Assembly: GCA_947369165.1 (NCBI GenBank)
Contig: CANBKJ010000002.1
Coordinates: 16,076 to 80,075, forward strand
Source: an uncultured Lachnoclostridium sp.
GTDB taxonomy: Bacteria > Bacillota > Clostridia > Lachnospirales > Lachnospiraceae
DNA length: 64,000 nucleotides
Direction: 5' to 3'
Shown: piece after piece, positions 34,592 to 42,649 of the stretch
How positions within the stretch are numbered: position 1 is the stretch's first letter
How the letters are laid out: each line of letters opens with the position of its first letter
Position numbers and translations under genes: made by a program
The notes under the pieces: model-generated
The model's input: the letters and a program-made list of their open reading frames with translations, nothing else
Database searches by the model: none
Told to the model about the DNA's origin: nothing

Positions 34592-35101
34592 ATGGCATTA
34601 TTACAGGAATGGAGAGATTATGCATACGCAGAGGATATGCAGAATTCCAAAAAGGGAGAAGAACTTTGGAGAAATTATTTTGAACTGGAAAAAGGAATCT
34701 ATGAGCAGCTTCTGGCGAACCCGGAGGAAGTAGTCGAGGGGACAGTAGAAGGGCTGGCAGAAAAATATGATGTGCCCCTTTCTATGATGGTTGGATTTTT
34801 AGATGGTATTAACGACAGTCTGAAGGAGCCCAATCCCATTGACACGATGGAGAAGGACACACAGGTAAAGCTCGATATTGACTGCGAAAAATTATACTAC
34901 AATATGGTTGAGTGCAATGCCGAGTGGCTGTATACGCTTCCCCAGTGGGACGAGATTCTGACTAAGGAGCGTCAGAAGGAGTTGTACCGCAAACAGAAGG
35001 ACTCTGGTACAGTGCGCAATGAAGAACCGAAAGTGGGAAGAAATGAGCCCTGTCCATGCGGCAGCGGTAAGAAATACAAACATTGCTGCGGTAGAAAATA
35101 A
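34592..35101 (+). CDS. SEC-C motif protein
   Basis: 169 aa; ATG 34592 with GGGAGGA upstream. Most of the protein is helical and acidic, with no known enzyme motif. The C-terminus is a clear SEC-C zinc-binding motif ([17 protein letters not shown]), the same fold as the tail of SecA, where it contacts SecB or ribosomes. Stand-alone SEC-C proteins are thought to bind ribosomes or nascent-chain machinery. It follows the tandem RNA element at 86 bp and may be on the same transcript; fba is 89 bp downstream. Confidence 0.85.
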   Translation: MALLQEWRDYAYAEDMQNSKKGEELWRNYFELEKGIYEQLLANPEEVVEGTVEGLAEKYDVPLSMMVGFLDGINDSLKEPNPIDTMEKDTQVKLDIDCEKLYYNMVECNAEWLYTLPQWDEILTKERQKELYRKQKDSGTVRNEEPKVGRNEPCPCGSGKKYKHCCGRK

Positions 35102-35190
35102 GTTCTGGCGAACTTATTTGCGAGTTTTTGCAAAACTCGGGATGAGCAGAAATCATGTACAGAAATTAAAAATAAAATGGAGGTAAGGAA

Positions 35191-36054
35191 ATGTTAGTTT
35201 CAGCAAAAGAGATGCTTACAAAAGCAAAGGCAGGAAAATATGCGGTAGGACAGTTTAATATCAACAATCTTGAGTGGACAAAATCAATTCTCCTCACAGC
35301 AGAAGAGTTAAAATCCCCTGTTATTCTTGGTGTATCTGAGGGAGCGGGAAAGTACATGTGCGGTTATAAGACTGTTGTGGGTATGGTAAATGGAATGTTG
35401 GAGGAGCTTGGAATCACCGTACCAGTAGCCCTTCATCTTGACCATGGCAGCTATGAGGGAGCAAAGGCATGTATCGAAGCAGGTTTTTCTTCTATTATGT
35501 TTGATGGATCTCATTATCCGATCGAGGAAAATGTGGCAAAGACAAAAGAACTGGTAGCAGTCTGCAATGAAAAAGGCATGTCCATTGAGGCAGAGGTTGG
35601 TTCTATCGGCGGTGAAGAGGATGGAGTCGTTGGCGCAGGAGAGTGCGCAGATCCTGAAGAATGTAAGATGATCGCAGACCTTGGTGTTACTATGCTGGCA
35701 GCCGGAATCGGAAATATTCACGGAAAATACCCAGAGAACTGGGCGGGTCTCAGCTTTGAGACACTGGATGCTGTACAGCAGCTGACAGGAGATATGCCGT
35801 TGGTACTTCACGGTGGAACAGGAATCCCTGAGGATATGATTAAAAAGGCCATTAGCCTTGGAGTTTCTAAGATTAATGTAAATACAGAGTGTCAGCTTTC
35901 CTTTGCAGATGCGACACGTAAATATATTGAGGCTGGAAAAGATCTGGAAGGAAAGGGCTTTGACCCACGTAAGCTTCTGGCTCCGGGTGCCGAAGCAATT
36001 AAAGCTACAGTAAAAGAAAAAATGGAATTATTTGGTTCAGTTGGAAAAGCTTGA
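35191..36054 (+). CDS. fba: Class II fructose-1,6-bisphosphate aldolase
   Basis: 287 aa, complete; ATG 35191 with GGAGG upstream. Zinc and active-site motifs are present: LDHG (catalytic Asp and zinc His near 82), EAEVGSIGGEEDG, IGNIHGKYP (His), HGGTGIP (His) and KINVNTE. It splits fructose-1,6-bisphosphate into dihydroxyacetone phosphate and glyceraldehyde-3-phosphate in glycolysis, in the cytosol. A short hairpin (35122-35138) lies between it and the SEC-C gene. Confidence 0.96.
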   Translation: MLVSAKEMLTKAKAGKYAVGQFNINNLEWTKSILLTAEELKSPVILGVSEGAGKYMCGYKTVVGMVNGMLEELGITVPVALHLDHGSYEGAKACIEAGFSSIMFDGSHYPIEENVAKTKELVAVCNEKGMSIEAEVGSIGGEEDGVVGAGECADPEECKMIADLGVTMLAAGIGNIHGKYPENWAGLSFETLDAVQQLTGDMPLVLHGGTGIPEDMIKKAISLGVSKINVNTECQLSFADATRKYIEAGKDLEGKGFDPRKLLAPGAEAIKATVKEKMELFGSVGKA

Positions 36055-36128
36055 TCAGTATAACGTCATATAAAAAAGCCATACTATTCCTGTAACGTTA
36101 ACACATTACAAACAGGAGGAATACTACA

Positions 36129-36398
36129 ATGGCTAAGAATTTTTTAGACGATTTCAATGAAAAGAACAGTACAAACAACAACTCGAACAACAGCACGAAG
36201 AATAGTACAAATAACAGTACTAACAACAGGTCAAACTGCTCAAACTGCCGGAACTCTTCAGGTTGCAAGAACAGCACAAACAACAACTCGAACAACAGCA
36301 CAAAGAACACAAGCAGCAACTCAAGTAACAGTTCAAGTAAGAATTCCAGCAAAAATTCTACAAAGAATGCAAACAATTCTTACAACAGCACAAAGTAG
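36129..36398 (+). CDS. Small Asn/Ser/Thr-rich low-complexity protein with three Cys
   Basis: 89 aa; ATG 36129 preceded by a strong AGGAGG (36115-36120), which supports real translation. After a short start (MAKNFLDDFNEKN) nearly the whole sequence is Asn, Ser, Thr and Lys in short repeats; the middle has a Cys cluster (CSNCRNSSGC). No signal peptide or helix is expected; it should be disordered. I recognise no family. The gene is followed by a hairpin (36411-36442). Possible roles are a storage, coat or metal-binding protein, but none is shown by the sequence. Confidence 0.75.
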   Translation: MAKNFLDDFNEKNSTNNNSNNSTKNSTNNSTNNRSNCSNCRNSSGCKNSTNNNSNNSTKNTSSNSSNSSSKNSSKNSTKNANNSYNSTK

Positions 36399-36410
36399 TT
36401 TGCCACAGCG

Positions 36411-36442
36411 ATCAGGCCGTCACCATTTGGGGGCGGCTTGAT
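36411..36442 (+). terminator. Hairpin after the Asn-rich gene
   Basis: ATCAGGCCGTC pairs over 11 positions with GGCGGCTTGAT (two G-T pairs). Only TTTG follows, so termination efficiency is uncertain. Confidence 0.55.
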
Positions 36443-36600
36443 TTGTGCGGAAGGCACAAGCCATGGTGCGCCCGCGAACCCGAGTGGTCTCGCGAAGCGT
36501 GAGGCTCATGGTTTACGCGGAGGTAGTTTAATGGAGCCCATTACGCCAGTACGGCTTGGTGAGCAAAATGGGCTGTCGGCGTTATTCTTATGGGTCACGT
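36443..36600. other. GC-rich, palindrome-rich intergenic segment
   Basis: No convincing gene. It contains CGCGA...TCGCG and a longer inverted repeat AGCCCATT (36535-36542) / AATGGGCT (36567-36574). It is more G+C-rich than its neighbours and could be the remains of a mobile element or a structured RNA. Confidence 0.4.
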
Positions 36601-36647
36601 TTTACATAATCATGTCATATAATGTAATAAAAAAGAACGTGATAAGT

Positions 36648-36968
36648 ATGAGTTTTTCGATAATACCCATCCAGGATCTGGAGAATTATCTCAGAAGACC
36701 GGGAACAATTCTCATAGATTTACGGGAGGAAGAAGATTATGAACATGGCCATATAAAAGGTGCTAAAAATATACCTTATGAGCGCTGGCAGGTGGAAAAA
36801 GAAACCTGGACCCACAGATACGACACCGTGGTGTTTTATTGTGAACGGGGGAATCAGAGTATGTATGCGGCGAGGGAAATGAACAAGAAGGGCTATTATG
36901 CCATCAGCATCGCCGGGGGATACCAGGGATATAAGGTATGGAAAAGAAAGGAAACGAATGCTGAATGA
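36648..36968 (+). CDS. Rhodanese-like domain protein
   Basis: 106 aa from ATG 36648 (GTG 36639 is possible; neither has a strong ribosome-binding site). A single rhodanese domain: LIDLREEEDYEHGHIKGAKNIPY, and the active-site Cys in FYCERGNQS. Such single-domain proteins carry persulfide sulfur to acceptors in the cytosol. Its stop overlaps the start of the methyltransferase gene by four bases (ATGA), so they are translated together. A TATAAT-like -10 lies at 36618-36623 but no -35 hexamer is clear. Confidence 0.87.
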   Translation: MSFSIIPIQDLENYLRRPGTILIDLREEEDYEHGHIKGAKNIPYERWQVEKETWTHRYDTVVFYCERGNQSMYAAREMNKKGYYAISIAGGYQGYKVWKRKETNAE

Positions 36969-38113
36969 AAAATAACACATATGAGCTGATCGCACCATGC
37001 CATTTTGGAATGGAAGCAGTGTTAAAACGGGAAATTCTGGATCTTGGCTATGAGATTTCGGCAGTGGATAATGGAAAAGTTACTTTTCGGGCAGATGCGG
37101 AGGGAATTTGCCGGGCTAATATTTTCCTGCGGACAACAGAACGGATTCTTTTGAAGGTGGCAGAATTTAAGGCATATACCTTTGATGAACTGTTTGAAAA
37201 TATTAAGGCGCTGCCATGGGACAGATACATCCCCAAAGATGGAAAATTCTGGGTAGCTAAAGCTTCCTCGGTAAACAGCCAGCTGTTCAGCCCATCAGAT
37301 ATTCAGCGCATTGTAAAAAAGGCAATGGTAGAAAGTCTGAAACAGACTTATCGCCAGGAGTGGTTTGCGGAGGACGGGGCAGAATATCCTCTGCGTATCA
37401 GTATTCTAAAAAATGTTGTGACGGTGGGGCTTGATACGACAGGGACGTCTCTTCACAAGAGAGGTTACCGTAAGTATACAGCTCCCGCACCGGTGACGGA
37501 GACGCTGGCGGCAGCGCTGCTCCTTCTTTCGCCATGGAAAAAGGACCGGATTCTGGTGGATCCATTTTGTGGAAGTGGCACAATCCTCATTGAGGCAGCG
37601 ATGATCGCCATGAATATGGCTCCAGGGATGAACCGGGAATTTACTGCCGAGGGCTGGACCAACCTCATTCCTAAAAAGGAGTGGTACTCAGTGGTAGAGG
37701 AAGCTTCTGATCTATTGGAAGAGGAAGCAGAGGTTAACATACAGGGCTACGATATCGACGGAGAAGTTTTGAAAATGGCAAGGGCAAATGCGGCACTTGC
37801 CGGTGTGGACAAGCAGATTCATTTTCAACAGAGAGACATCATTAATTTCAGTTCACCGAAAAAATATGGTTTTGTTATATCCAATCCACCCTATGGTGAG
37901 AGACTTTCATCTAAAAAGGAAATGGAGCTGTTATACCGTACTATTGGCAACATCATTCGAGAAAATGAGACTTGGTCTTTCTTCCTTCTGAGCGGTTTTG
38001 AGGAAGCGCAGAAGGCCATCGGAAAAAAAGCGACGAAAAACCGGAAGATCTATAACGGCATGATGAAGACCTACCTTTATCAGTACATGGGGACAAAGCC
38101 TCCAAGACGCTGA
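36965..38113 (+). CDS. THUMP-domain class I rRNA methyltransferase (RlmL/YpsC type)
   Basis: 382 aa; ATG 36965 overlaps the rhodanese stop. Ferredoxin-like plus THUMP RNA-binding region (about 1-160), then a Rossmann methyltransferase domain (about 165-378) with PFCGSGTILIEAA (SAM binding) and the catalytic NPPYGERL motif. By family it methylates a guanine N2 in 23S rRNA, corresponding to the G2445 activity of E. coli RlmL; it lacks the second methyltransferase half of that fused enzyme, as usual in Firmicutes. Cytosolic. Confidence 0.92.
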   Translation: MKNNTYELIAPCHFGMEAVLKREILDLGYEISAVDNGKVTFRADAEGICRANIFLRTTERILLKVAEFKAYTFDELFENIKALPWDRYIPKDGKFWVAKASSVNSQLFSPSDIQRIVKKAMVESLKQTYRQEWFAEDGAEYPLRISILKNVVTVGLDTTGTSLHKRGYRKYTAPAPVTETLAAALLLLSPWKKDRILVDPFCGSGTILIEAAMIAMNMAPGMNREFTAEGWTNLIPKKEWYSVVEEASDLLEEEAEVNIQGYDIDGEVLKMARANAALAGVDKQIHFQQRDIINFSSPKKYGFVISNPPYGERLSSKKEMELLYRTIGNIIRENETWSFFLLSGFEEAQKAIGKKATKNRKIYNGMMKTYLYQYMGTKPPRR

Positions 38114-38153
38114 TTTATTCCTGCTCATTTTGATATGTAAATGTAAAAGTCGC

Positions 38154-38182
38154 TTGCTATTTTACGCTGTACCGATTATACT
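38154..38182 (+). promoter_or_regulatory. Promoter of the rdgB gene
   Basis: TTGCTA (38154-38159), 17-bp spacer, TATACT (38177-38182), 22 bp before the start codon. Confidence 0.65.
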
Positions 38183-38204
38183 AAGAAAGAAGTGAGGAAA
38201 TATT

Positions 38205-38789
38205 ATGGCAAAGAAACTTATATTTGCGACCAATAATCAGGGAAAAGTAAATGAGATCCGCCAGATTCTGGGAGAGGGTTATGACGTATATTCTCTCAAA
38301 GATTTGGACATACATACTGATATCGTGGAAGATGGAGCCAGTTTTGAAGAAAATGCTGTGATCAAAGCAAAGGCCATCTGTGAGGAGACAGGAGAGATGG
38401 TACTGGCGGATGATTCCGGTTTTGAGGTAGATTATCTGAATGGTGAACCTGGCATCTATTCTGCCAGATATCTGGGAGAAGAGACATCCTACGATATTAA
38501 AAATGCAGATCTGCTCCGCCGTTGCGAAGCGGCCGGAGAAGGTGAAAGGACGGCGCGGTTTGTGTGCGTGATCGCATGTGCTTACCCAGATGGAAGAGTC
38601 GATACCACCAGAGGGGTAATTGAAGGAGTACTGGCGCATGAGCCGAAGGGAACCAATGGATTTGGCTACGATCCGATCTTTTATCTGCCGGAGCGGGGCT
38701 GCACTACCGGGGAACTGGAGCCGGAGGAAAAGAACCGCATCAGCCACCGGGGGATCGCATTGAGAAAAATGGTAGAAAAATTAAAGTAG
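38205..38789 (+). CDS. rdgB: XTP/dITP diphosphatase (RdgB/HAM1)
   Basis: 194 aa; ATG 38205 after GTGAGGA. Family motifs: FATNNQGKVNEI at the N-terminus, LADDSGFEVDYLNGEPGIYSARY, GTNGFGYDPIF, and SHRGIALRKM near the end. It hydrolyses non-canonical purine nucleoside triphosphates (ITP, dITP, XTP) to monophosphates, keeping them out of DNA and RNA. It is followed by a phosphodiesterase of the YfcE/YsnB type, the common order in Firmicutes. Confidence 0.95.
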   Translation: MAKKLIFATNNQGKVNEIRQILGEGYDVYSLKDLDIHTDIVEDGASFEENAVIKAKAICEETGEMVLADDSGFEVDYLNGEPGIYSARYLGEETSYDIKNADLLRRCEAAGEGERTARFVCVIACAYPDGRVDTTRGVIEGVLAHEPKGTNGFGYDPIFYLPERGCTTGELEPEEKNRISHRGIALRKMVEKLK

Positions 38790-38848
38790 TACTTGAAAAA
38801 AGTAGTATTTGTTGTACTGGCGGCACCTTTATCGGGAGAATATATGAT

Positions 38849-39331
38849 ATGGCAAAATATCTAGTGTTCAGCGACTCACATGGAAGAGATGAGAAAATGC
38901 TGGACATCATTAAACAATATAAAGAAGCAGAGGGAGTTTTTTTCCTGGGAGACATAGAAAATCATGGAGACAGGCTGAGAAATTCCATTCCAGGACCTGT
39001 TTATATGGTCAGGGGAAATTGTGACTGGTCTTCGGATGCGCCGGAGTTTCTTACGTTTCCGTTGCATGGCCACCGCATCGCCATGACTCATGGGCACAGA
39101 CAGCACGTGGTTGGCGGAGTAAACATCCTTAAGTATTGGGCGTTGGAACAGGAAGCGGATATCGTGATGTATGGTCACACCCATGTTCCTTTTGTGGAGC
39201 AGACCTCCCAACTGACGATTCTAAATCCAGGCAGCATCTCCAAACCGAGACAGGGTGATGGCATACCTACTTATGCGGTAATTGATTTTGCAGAGGGTGG
39301 AGAAGTTCAGATTGAGATTTGTAAAGTATGA
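38849..39331 (+). CDS. YfcE/MJ0936-type metallophosphoesterase
   Basis: 160 aa; ATG 38849 with GGGAGAA upstream. Calcineurin-like metal-binding motifs are all present: SDSHG, FFLGDIENHGD, VRGNCDW, MTHGH and YGHTHVP. Members act on phosphodiester bonds in vitro, often with manganese, but the natural substrate is unclear. Cytosolic. Follows rdgB by 59 bp; the two are usually one unit. Confidence 0.92.
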   Translation: MAKYLVFSDSHGRDEKMLDIIKQYKEAEGVFFLGDIENHGDRLRNSIPGPVYMVRGNCDWSSDAPEFLTFPLHGHRIAMTHGHRQHVVGGVNILKYWALEQEADIVMYGHTHVPFVEQTSQLTILNPGSISKPRQGDGIPTYAVIDFAEGGEVQIEICKV

Positions 39332-39378
39332 GATGCCGCTCTCACCGGCACTACCATAAAGGAAAGGATTAATATAAA

Positions 39379-39870
39379 ATGTTACAGTATTTGATTGTTT
39401 TTTTAGTATCTATGGTACCCATCGTTGAATTGAGGGGAGCGATTCCCATTGCAGCGACCTATATGGCGGCGGGATATGATATTTCTATGCCGATATCTTT
39501 TGTCGTAGCAGTGGTGGGAAATATGCTTCCGGTTCCTTTTATCTACCTCTTTGCCAGAAAACTGCTGGAATGGGGGGCGGACAAGCCGGTTATCGGAAAG
39601 TTCTTCACCTTTTGTCTGGAAAAAGGCGAAAAGGGAGGAAAGAAGCTTCAGGAAAAGGCTGGGAAAGGTCTTTTTGTGGCCCTTCTTCTGTTTGTGGGTA
39701 TTCCTCTTCCAGGGACAGGTGCATGGACTGGTACTTTAGCAGCAAGTCTTCTGGATATGGATTTCAAGTCCAGTGCGTTAGCAGCTATGGGTGGAGTGCT
39801 TCTGGCGGGCGTGATTATGTATACGCTCAGTGTGGTGGCAGCAGGAACTTTTACGGCATTATTCCTCTAG
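39379..39870 (+). CDS. COG2426-type small multidrug-export family membrane protein
   Basis: 163 aa; ATG 39379 with AAAGGA upstream. About four to five hydrophobic helices. The start VPIVELRGAIPIAA and the motif FVGIPLPGTGAWTGTLAA are typical of this family, annotated as putative small multi-drug export proteins although transport has not been firmly shown. The signature with conserved Glu, Arg and Pro in the first helix suggests a shared fold with DedA-like proteins. It lies 47 bp behind the phosphodiesterase. Confidence 0.87.
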   Translation: MLQYLIVFLVSMVPIVELRGAIPIAATYMAAGYDISMPISFVVAVVGNMLPVPFIYLFARKLLEWGADKPVIGKFFTFCLEKGEKGGKKLQEKAGKGLFVALLLFVGIPLPGTGAWTGTLAASLLDMDFKSSALAAMGGVLLAGVIMYTLSVVAAGTFTALFL

Positions 39871-39948
39871 AAAATTAAGTTAATTTTCCATGAAAAAACG
39901 GTCTTATGGAAAAAATAAATAAAAAAATAGAAAAAAGTCAAAAAAGGC

Positions 39949-39977
39949 TTGACAAATTTGTCTTGTCCTAATATAAT
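39949..39977 (+). promoter_or_regulatory. Promoter of the tRNA-Val/tRNA-Met pair
   Basis: Consensus TTGACA (39949-39954), 17-bp spacer and TATAAT (39972-39977). Confidence 0.88.
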
Positions 39978-40011
39978 AATCAATGGCGCTGCTGATAAGC
40001 GAATGGCGTAT

Positions 40012-40084
40012 GGGATCTTAGCTCAGCTGGGAGAGCATCTGCCTTACAAGCAGAGGGTCACAGGTTCGAGCCCTGTAGGTCCCA
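40012..40084 (+). tRNA. tRNA-Val (anticodon TAC)
   Basis: 73 nt. Acceptor GGGATCT pairs with AGGTCCC (one G-T pair), discriminator A. D arm GCTC...GAGC, anticodon arm CTGC-CTTACAA-GCAG with anticodon TAC, T arm with GGTTCGAGCC. CCA not encoded. Confidence 0.95.
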
Positions 40085-40137
40085 TTTATTTTCTTATTTT
40101 GTGGCAGCTTAATATAAAGCCATTTTATATGGCATAT

Positions 40138-40211
40138 GGCGGGATAGCTCAGTTGGCAAGAGCACACGGTTCATACCCGTGGTGTCGGGGGTTCAAATCC
40201 CTTTCCCGCTA
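40138..40211 (+). tRNA. tRNA-Met (anticodon CAT)
   Basis: 74 nt. Acceptor GGCGGGA pairs with TCCCGCT (first pair G-T). Anticodon arm CACGG-TTCATAC-CCGTG gives anticodon CAT. With G-T at position 1 and no G-C run below the anticodon it is an elongator Met, or possibly the Ile tRNA modified by lysidine; sequence alone does not settle this. CCA not encoded. Confidence 0.9.
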
Positions 40212-40217
40212 CTTGTA

Positions 40218-40243
40218 AGCCTTGATTATTCAAGGCTTTTTTT
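40218..40243 (+). terminator. Terminator after the tRNA pair
   Basis: AGCCTTGA-TTAT-TCAAGGCT followed by six T. Confidence 0.92.
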
Positions 40244-40264
40244 GCGCGAAGGCTACAAGCCGTG

Positions 40265-40374
40265 TGTCAGAAAATACCATCTACTTGTTGTGAGCTTGCT
40301 CACATAAAAGTAGATGAGTGTTTTCTGACATAGGGCGCCAGCCCGCGATTCTTCGCTGCGGAGCAGCGAAGAAT
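40265..40374. repeat. Two long hairpins in the gap before ispF
   Basis: First: 40265-40330, three stacked stems (TGTCAGAAAATAC/GTGTTTTCTGACA, CATCTACTT/AAGTAGATG, GTGAGC/GCTCAC), 28 base pairs in 66 nt. Second: ATTCTTCGCTGC-GGA-GCAGCGAAGAAT (40348-40374), perfect. No T run. This may be a small non-autonomous mobile element or a REP-like unit. Together with the tRNAs it accounts for the whole 39871-40432 gap. Confidence 0.65.
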
Positions 40375-40432
40375 GCACGGCGAGTGAAAGAAGGGCGAAC
40401 GGGGAAGTTCTCAGTAAAAAGGAGGTCATCTT

Positions 40433-40909
40433 ATGCGGATTGGCACAGGATATGATGTACACAGGCTGGTTAAGGGTAGAGGTCTGATACTTGGTGGGGT
40501 AAAGATCGATCATGAATATGGACTGCTTGGTCATTCTGACGCAGATGTATTGGTACATGCCATCATGGATGCTCTTCTGGGAGCAGCGGCTTTGGGAGAC
40601 ATAGGAAAGCATTTTCCCGATACAGAGCAAATCTATCGGGGGATCTCCAGTATCTCCCTGCTGGAGCATGTGGCGGGGCTGCTAAAGGAAAATGGATACT
40701 CCGTAGGGAATATCGATTCTGTCATTATCGCCCAAAGTCCTAAAATGGCACCACATATAGAGAATATGCGAGAAAATATAGCCAGAGCGCTCTCTATAGA
40801 GCTTGGTCAGATCAGTATAAAGGCGACAACAGAAGAAGGGCTCGGGTTCACGGGAGCTGGGGAAGGGATATCTTCTCATGCGGTGTGCATATTAAACAAC
40901 AATGTCTGA
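40433..40909 (+). CDS. ispF: 2-C-methyl-D-erythritol 2,4-cyclodiphosphate synthase
   Basis: 158 aa, full length; ATG 40433 with AGGAGG upstream. The metal-binding start [44 protein letters not shown] and the end [22 protein letters not shown] are all canonical. It makes the cyclic diphosphate intermediate of the non-mevalonate isoprenoid pathway in the cytosol. In many Firmicutes it stands before cysS-mrnC-rlmB-sigH; here rlmB and sigH follow after one extra gene, while mrnC is at 45713 and cysS is not in the window. Confidence 0.97.
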   Translation: MRIGTGYDVHRLVKGRGLILGGVKIDHEYGLLGHSDADVLVHAIMDALLGAAALGDIGKHFPDTEQIYRGISSISLLEHVAGLLKENGYSVGNIDSVIIAQSPKMAPHIENMRENIARALSIELGQISIKATTEEGLGFTGAGEGISSHAVCILNNNV

Positions 40910-40968
40910 CTTGGTGCCATTGAGCTAGTCAGGCGATGCCATCGATAGAAAGAGAGGGATTCTCTGGA

Positions 40969-41829
40969 ATGAACCATCGGGAACTTTGGAAAGAAATATT
41001 TGGTGATACGGACAAATATATCGATTATTATTTTAAAGAAAAGGCGAAAAAAAGTAAAATTTATTCCATATATGAGAGTGACGAATTGGTGAGTATGGCG
41101 TTTTTTACGCCTTATGAGATGGTCTGCCGGGGGGAGCTCTGCTCCTGTCCCTATATTGTAGGCGTGGCGACCAGGGAAGAAAGCCGTGGCCGGGGACACA
41201 TGAGAACAAATATCGAACAGGGGCTGGGTGAATTTCGGGAGGCTGGAGCCCGACTTGCTTTTCTCAGTCCGGCGGATGAGAAGATTTATCGGCCTCTTGG
41301 GTTTTTGCCAGTATATTACCATGAGCGAATTGAGGTGTATGGGCATAAAAAGAAGTGGTATGAGGTGGTGTCTTTGTCTCAGATGGACAAGGAAAAAATG
41401 AAGGAGATGGAGAAATTTTGCTGTGATCTTTTGACTGCTTCTGACCTGGATCTCTACATGTATCACAGCACAAAATATTTGTCACAGCTTCATAAGGAAA
41501 TGAAGGCTTTGGAAGGTGAAGTGGTTGCCTTATGGGAAGGTGAGAGAATTTGCGGCGTGGCAGCTTACACCCGGGAAGAAGATGTTTATGAGGTGACAGA
41601 AGTGATCTGTGATCCCAAAGATGGCAGAAAGGTCATGGAATCACTATGTGCTTATCTGGATGAAGAGGAGACCAAAAAAGTTACCATTTTGGACGGATAT
41701 TTTCTGGGAGAGGTGTCTGGTGAGGGAATCCAAATTATGCAGTCGAACAAACCGTATATCATGGTAAAGCCGCTGAATATGAAAGAAGAAGTAACCGGAT
41801 TACGTGTATATATAAACGACATTACCTGA
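40969..41829 (+). CDS. GNAT-family N-acetyltransferase (Eis-like layout)
   Basis: 286 aa; ATG 40969 follows GAGAGGG, better placed than an in-frame ATG at 40936. The N-terminal GNAT domain has the acetyl-CoA loop (GVATREESRGRGHMR) and the later SPADEKIYRPLGF segment. The C-terminal half (about 150-286) is a second, divergent domain, as in Eis-like proteins. Substrate unknown. It sits between ispF and rlmB, 17 bp before rlmB, so it is in their operon. Confidence 0.87.
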   Translation: MNHRELWKEIFGDTDKYIDYYFKEKAKKSKIYSIYESDELVSMAFFTPYEMVCRGELCSCPYIVGVATREESRGRGHMRTNIEQGLGEFREAGARLAFLSPADEKIYRPLGFLPVYYHERIEVYGHKKKWYEVVSLSQMDKEKMKEMEKFCCDLLTASDLDLYMYHSTKYLSQLHKEMKALEGEVVALWEGERICGVAAYTREEDVYEVTEVICDPKDGRKVMESLCAYLDEEETKKVTILDGYFLGEVSGEGIQIMQSNKPYIMVKPLNMKEEVTGLRVYINDIT

Positions 41830-41846
41830 ATGTGAAGGAGAAGAAA

Positions 41847-42605
41847 ATGGAAGATGAGAGCAGATTAGAGGGGCGTCACAGCGTATTAGAGGCATTTCGC
41901 GCGGGAAAGCTGATCGAAAAGCTGTTTGTGCTCAAAGGATGTAAGGACGGTCCGGTGCTGAGCATATTGAGGGAGGCAAAAAAAGCAGGAACCCTGGTAG
42001 ATTTTGTTCCGAAAGAGCGCCTGGACCATATGAGTGAAACCGGGAAGCATCAAGGGGTGGTGGCCGTTCTGTCGGCATTTCATTACAGTACTGTAGAAGA
42101 TATGTTTGAGCTGGCAGAGCAGAGAGGAGAGGAGCCTTTTATTTTTCTGCTGGATGGTATTGAGGATCCCCATAACCTGGGAGCTATTATCCGTACCGCC
42201 AACCTGGCAGGGGCACATGGAGTGATTATCCCGAAGCGCCGGGCGGTGGGACTGACTGCCACGGTGGTGAAAGCATCTGCCGGAGCGATCCATTATACCC
42301 CGGTGGCAAAGGTGACAAATCTTTCTGCCGAGATGGAGCAGCTCAAGGAAAAGGGAATGTGGTTTGTGTGCGCGGATATGGAAGGAGAGATCATGTACCA
42401 CCAGAATCTGAAAGGCTCTATTGGCCTGGTGATTGGGAATGAAGGTTCTGGGGTGTCGAGGCTGGTGAATGAGCACTGCGATTTTAAGTCAGCGATCCCC
42501 ATGTCAGGAGATATCGATTCCCTGAATGCCTCTGTGGCGGCAGGAGTTCTTGCATTTGAGATTTTAAGACAAAGGAAATATGCAAATATAACGAATATTA
42601 AGTAA
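41847..42605 (+). CDS. rlmB: SPOUT-type 23S rRNA 2'-O-methyltransferase (RlmB/TrmH family)
   Basis: 252 aa; ATG 41847 with AAGGAG upstream. The N-terminal substrate-binding domain (EGRHSVLEAFRAGK) is followed by the knotted catalytic domain with LDGIEDPHNLGAIIRTA, the IGNEGSGVS loop and SLNASVAAGV. In E. coli RlmB methylates G2251 in the peptidyl-transferase loop of 23S rRNA. It is followed by sigH, as in Bacillus. Confidence 0.93.
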   Translation: MEDESRLEGRHSVLEAFRAGKLIEKLFVLKGCKDGPVLSILREAKKAGTLVDFVPKERLDHMSETGKHQGVVAVLSAFHYSTVEDMFELAEQRGEEPFIFLLDGIEDPHNLGAIIRTANLAGAHGVIIPKRRAVGLTATVVKASAGAIHYTPVAKVTNLSAEMEQLKEKGMWFVCADMEGEIMYHQNLKGSIGLVIGNEGSGVSRLVNEHCDFKSAIPMSGDIDSLNASVAAGVLAFEILRQRKYANITNIK

Positions 42606-42649
42606 TTAACTTAATGTCTGTTGTATTTACTGAGGGGAAAGGGAAATGT

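Noticed and set aside
39949-40218. 89-codon open frame over the tRNA-Val/tRNA-Met pair
   Set aside because: It is made of promoter and tRNA sequence.
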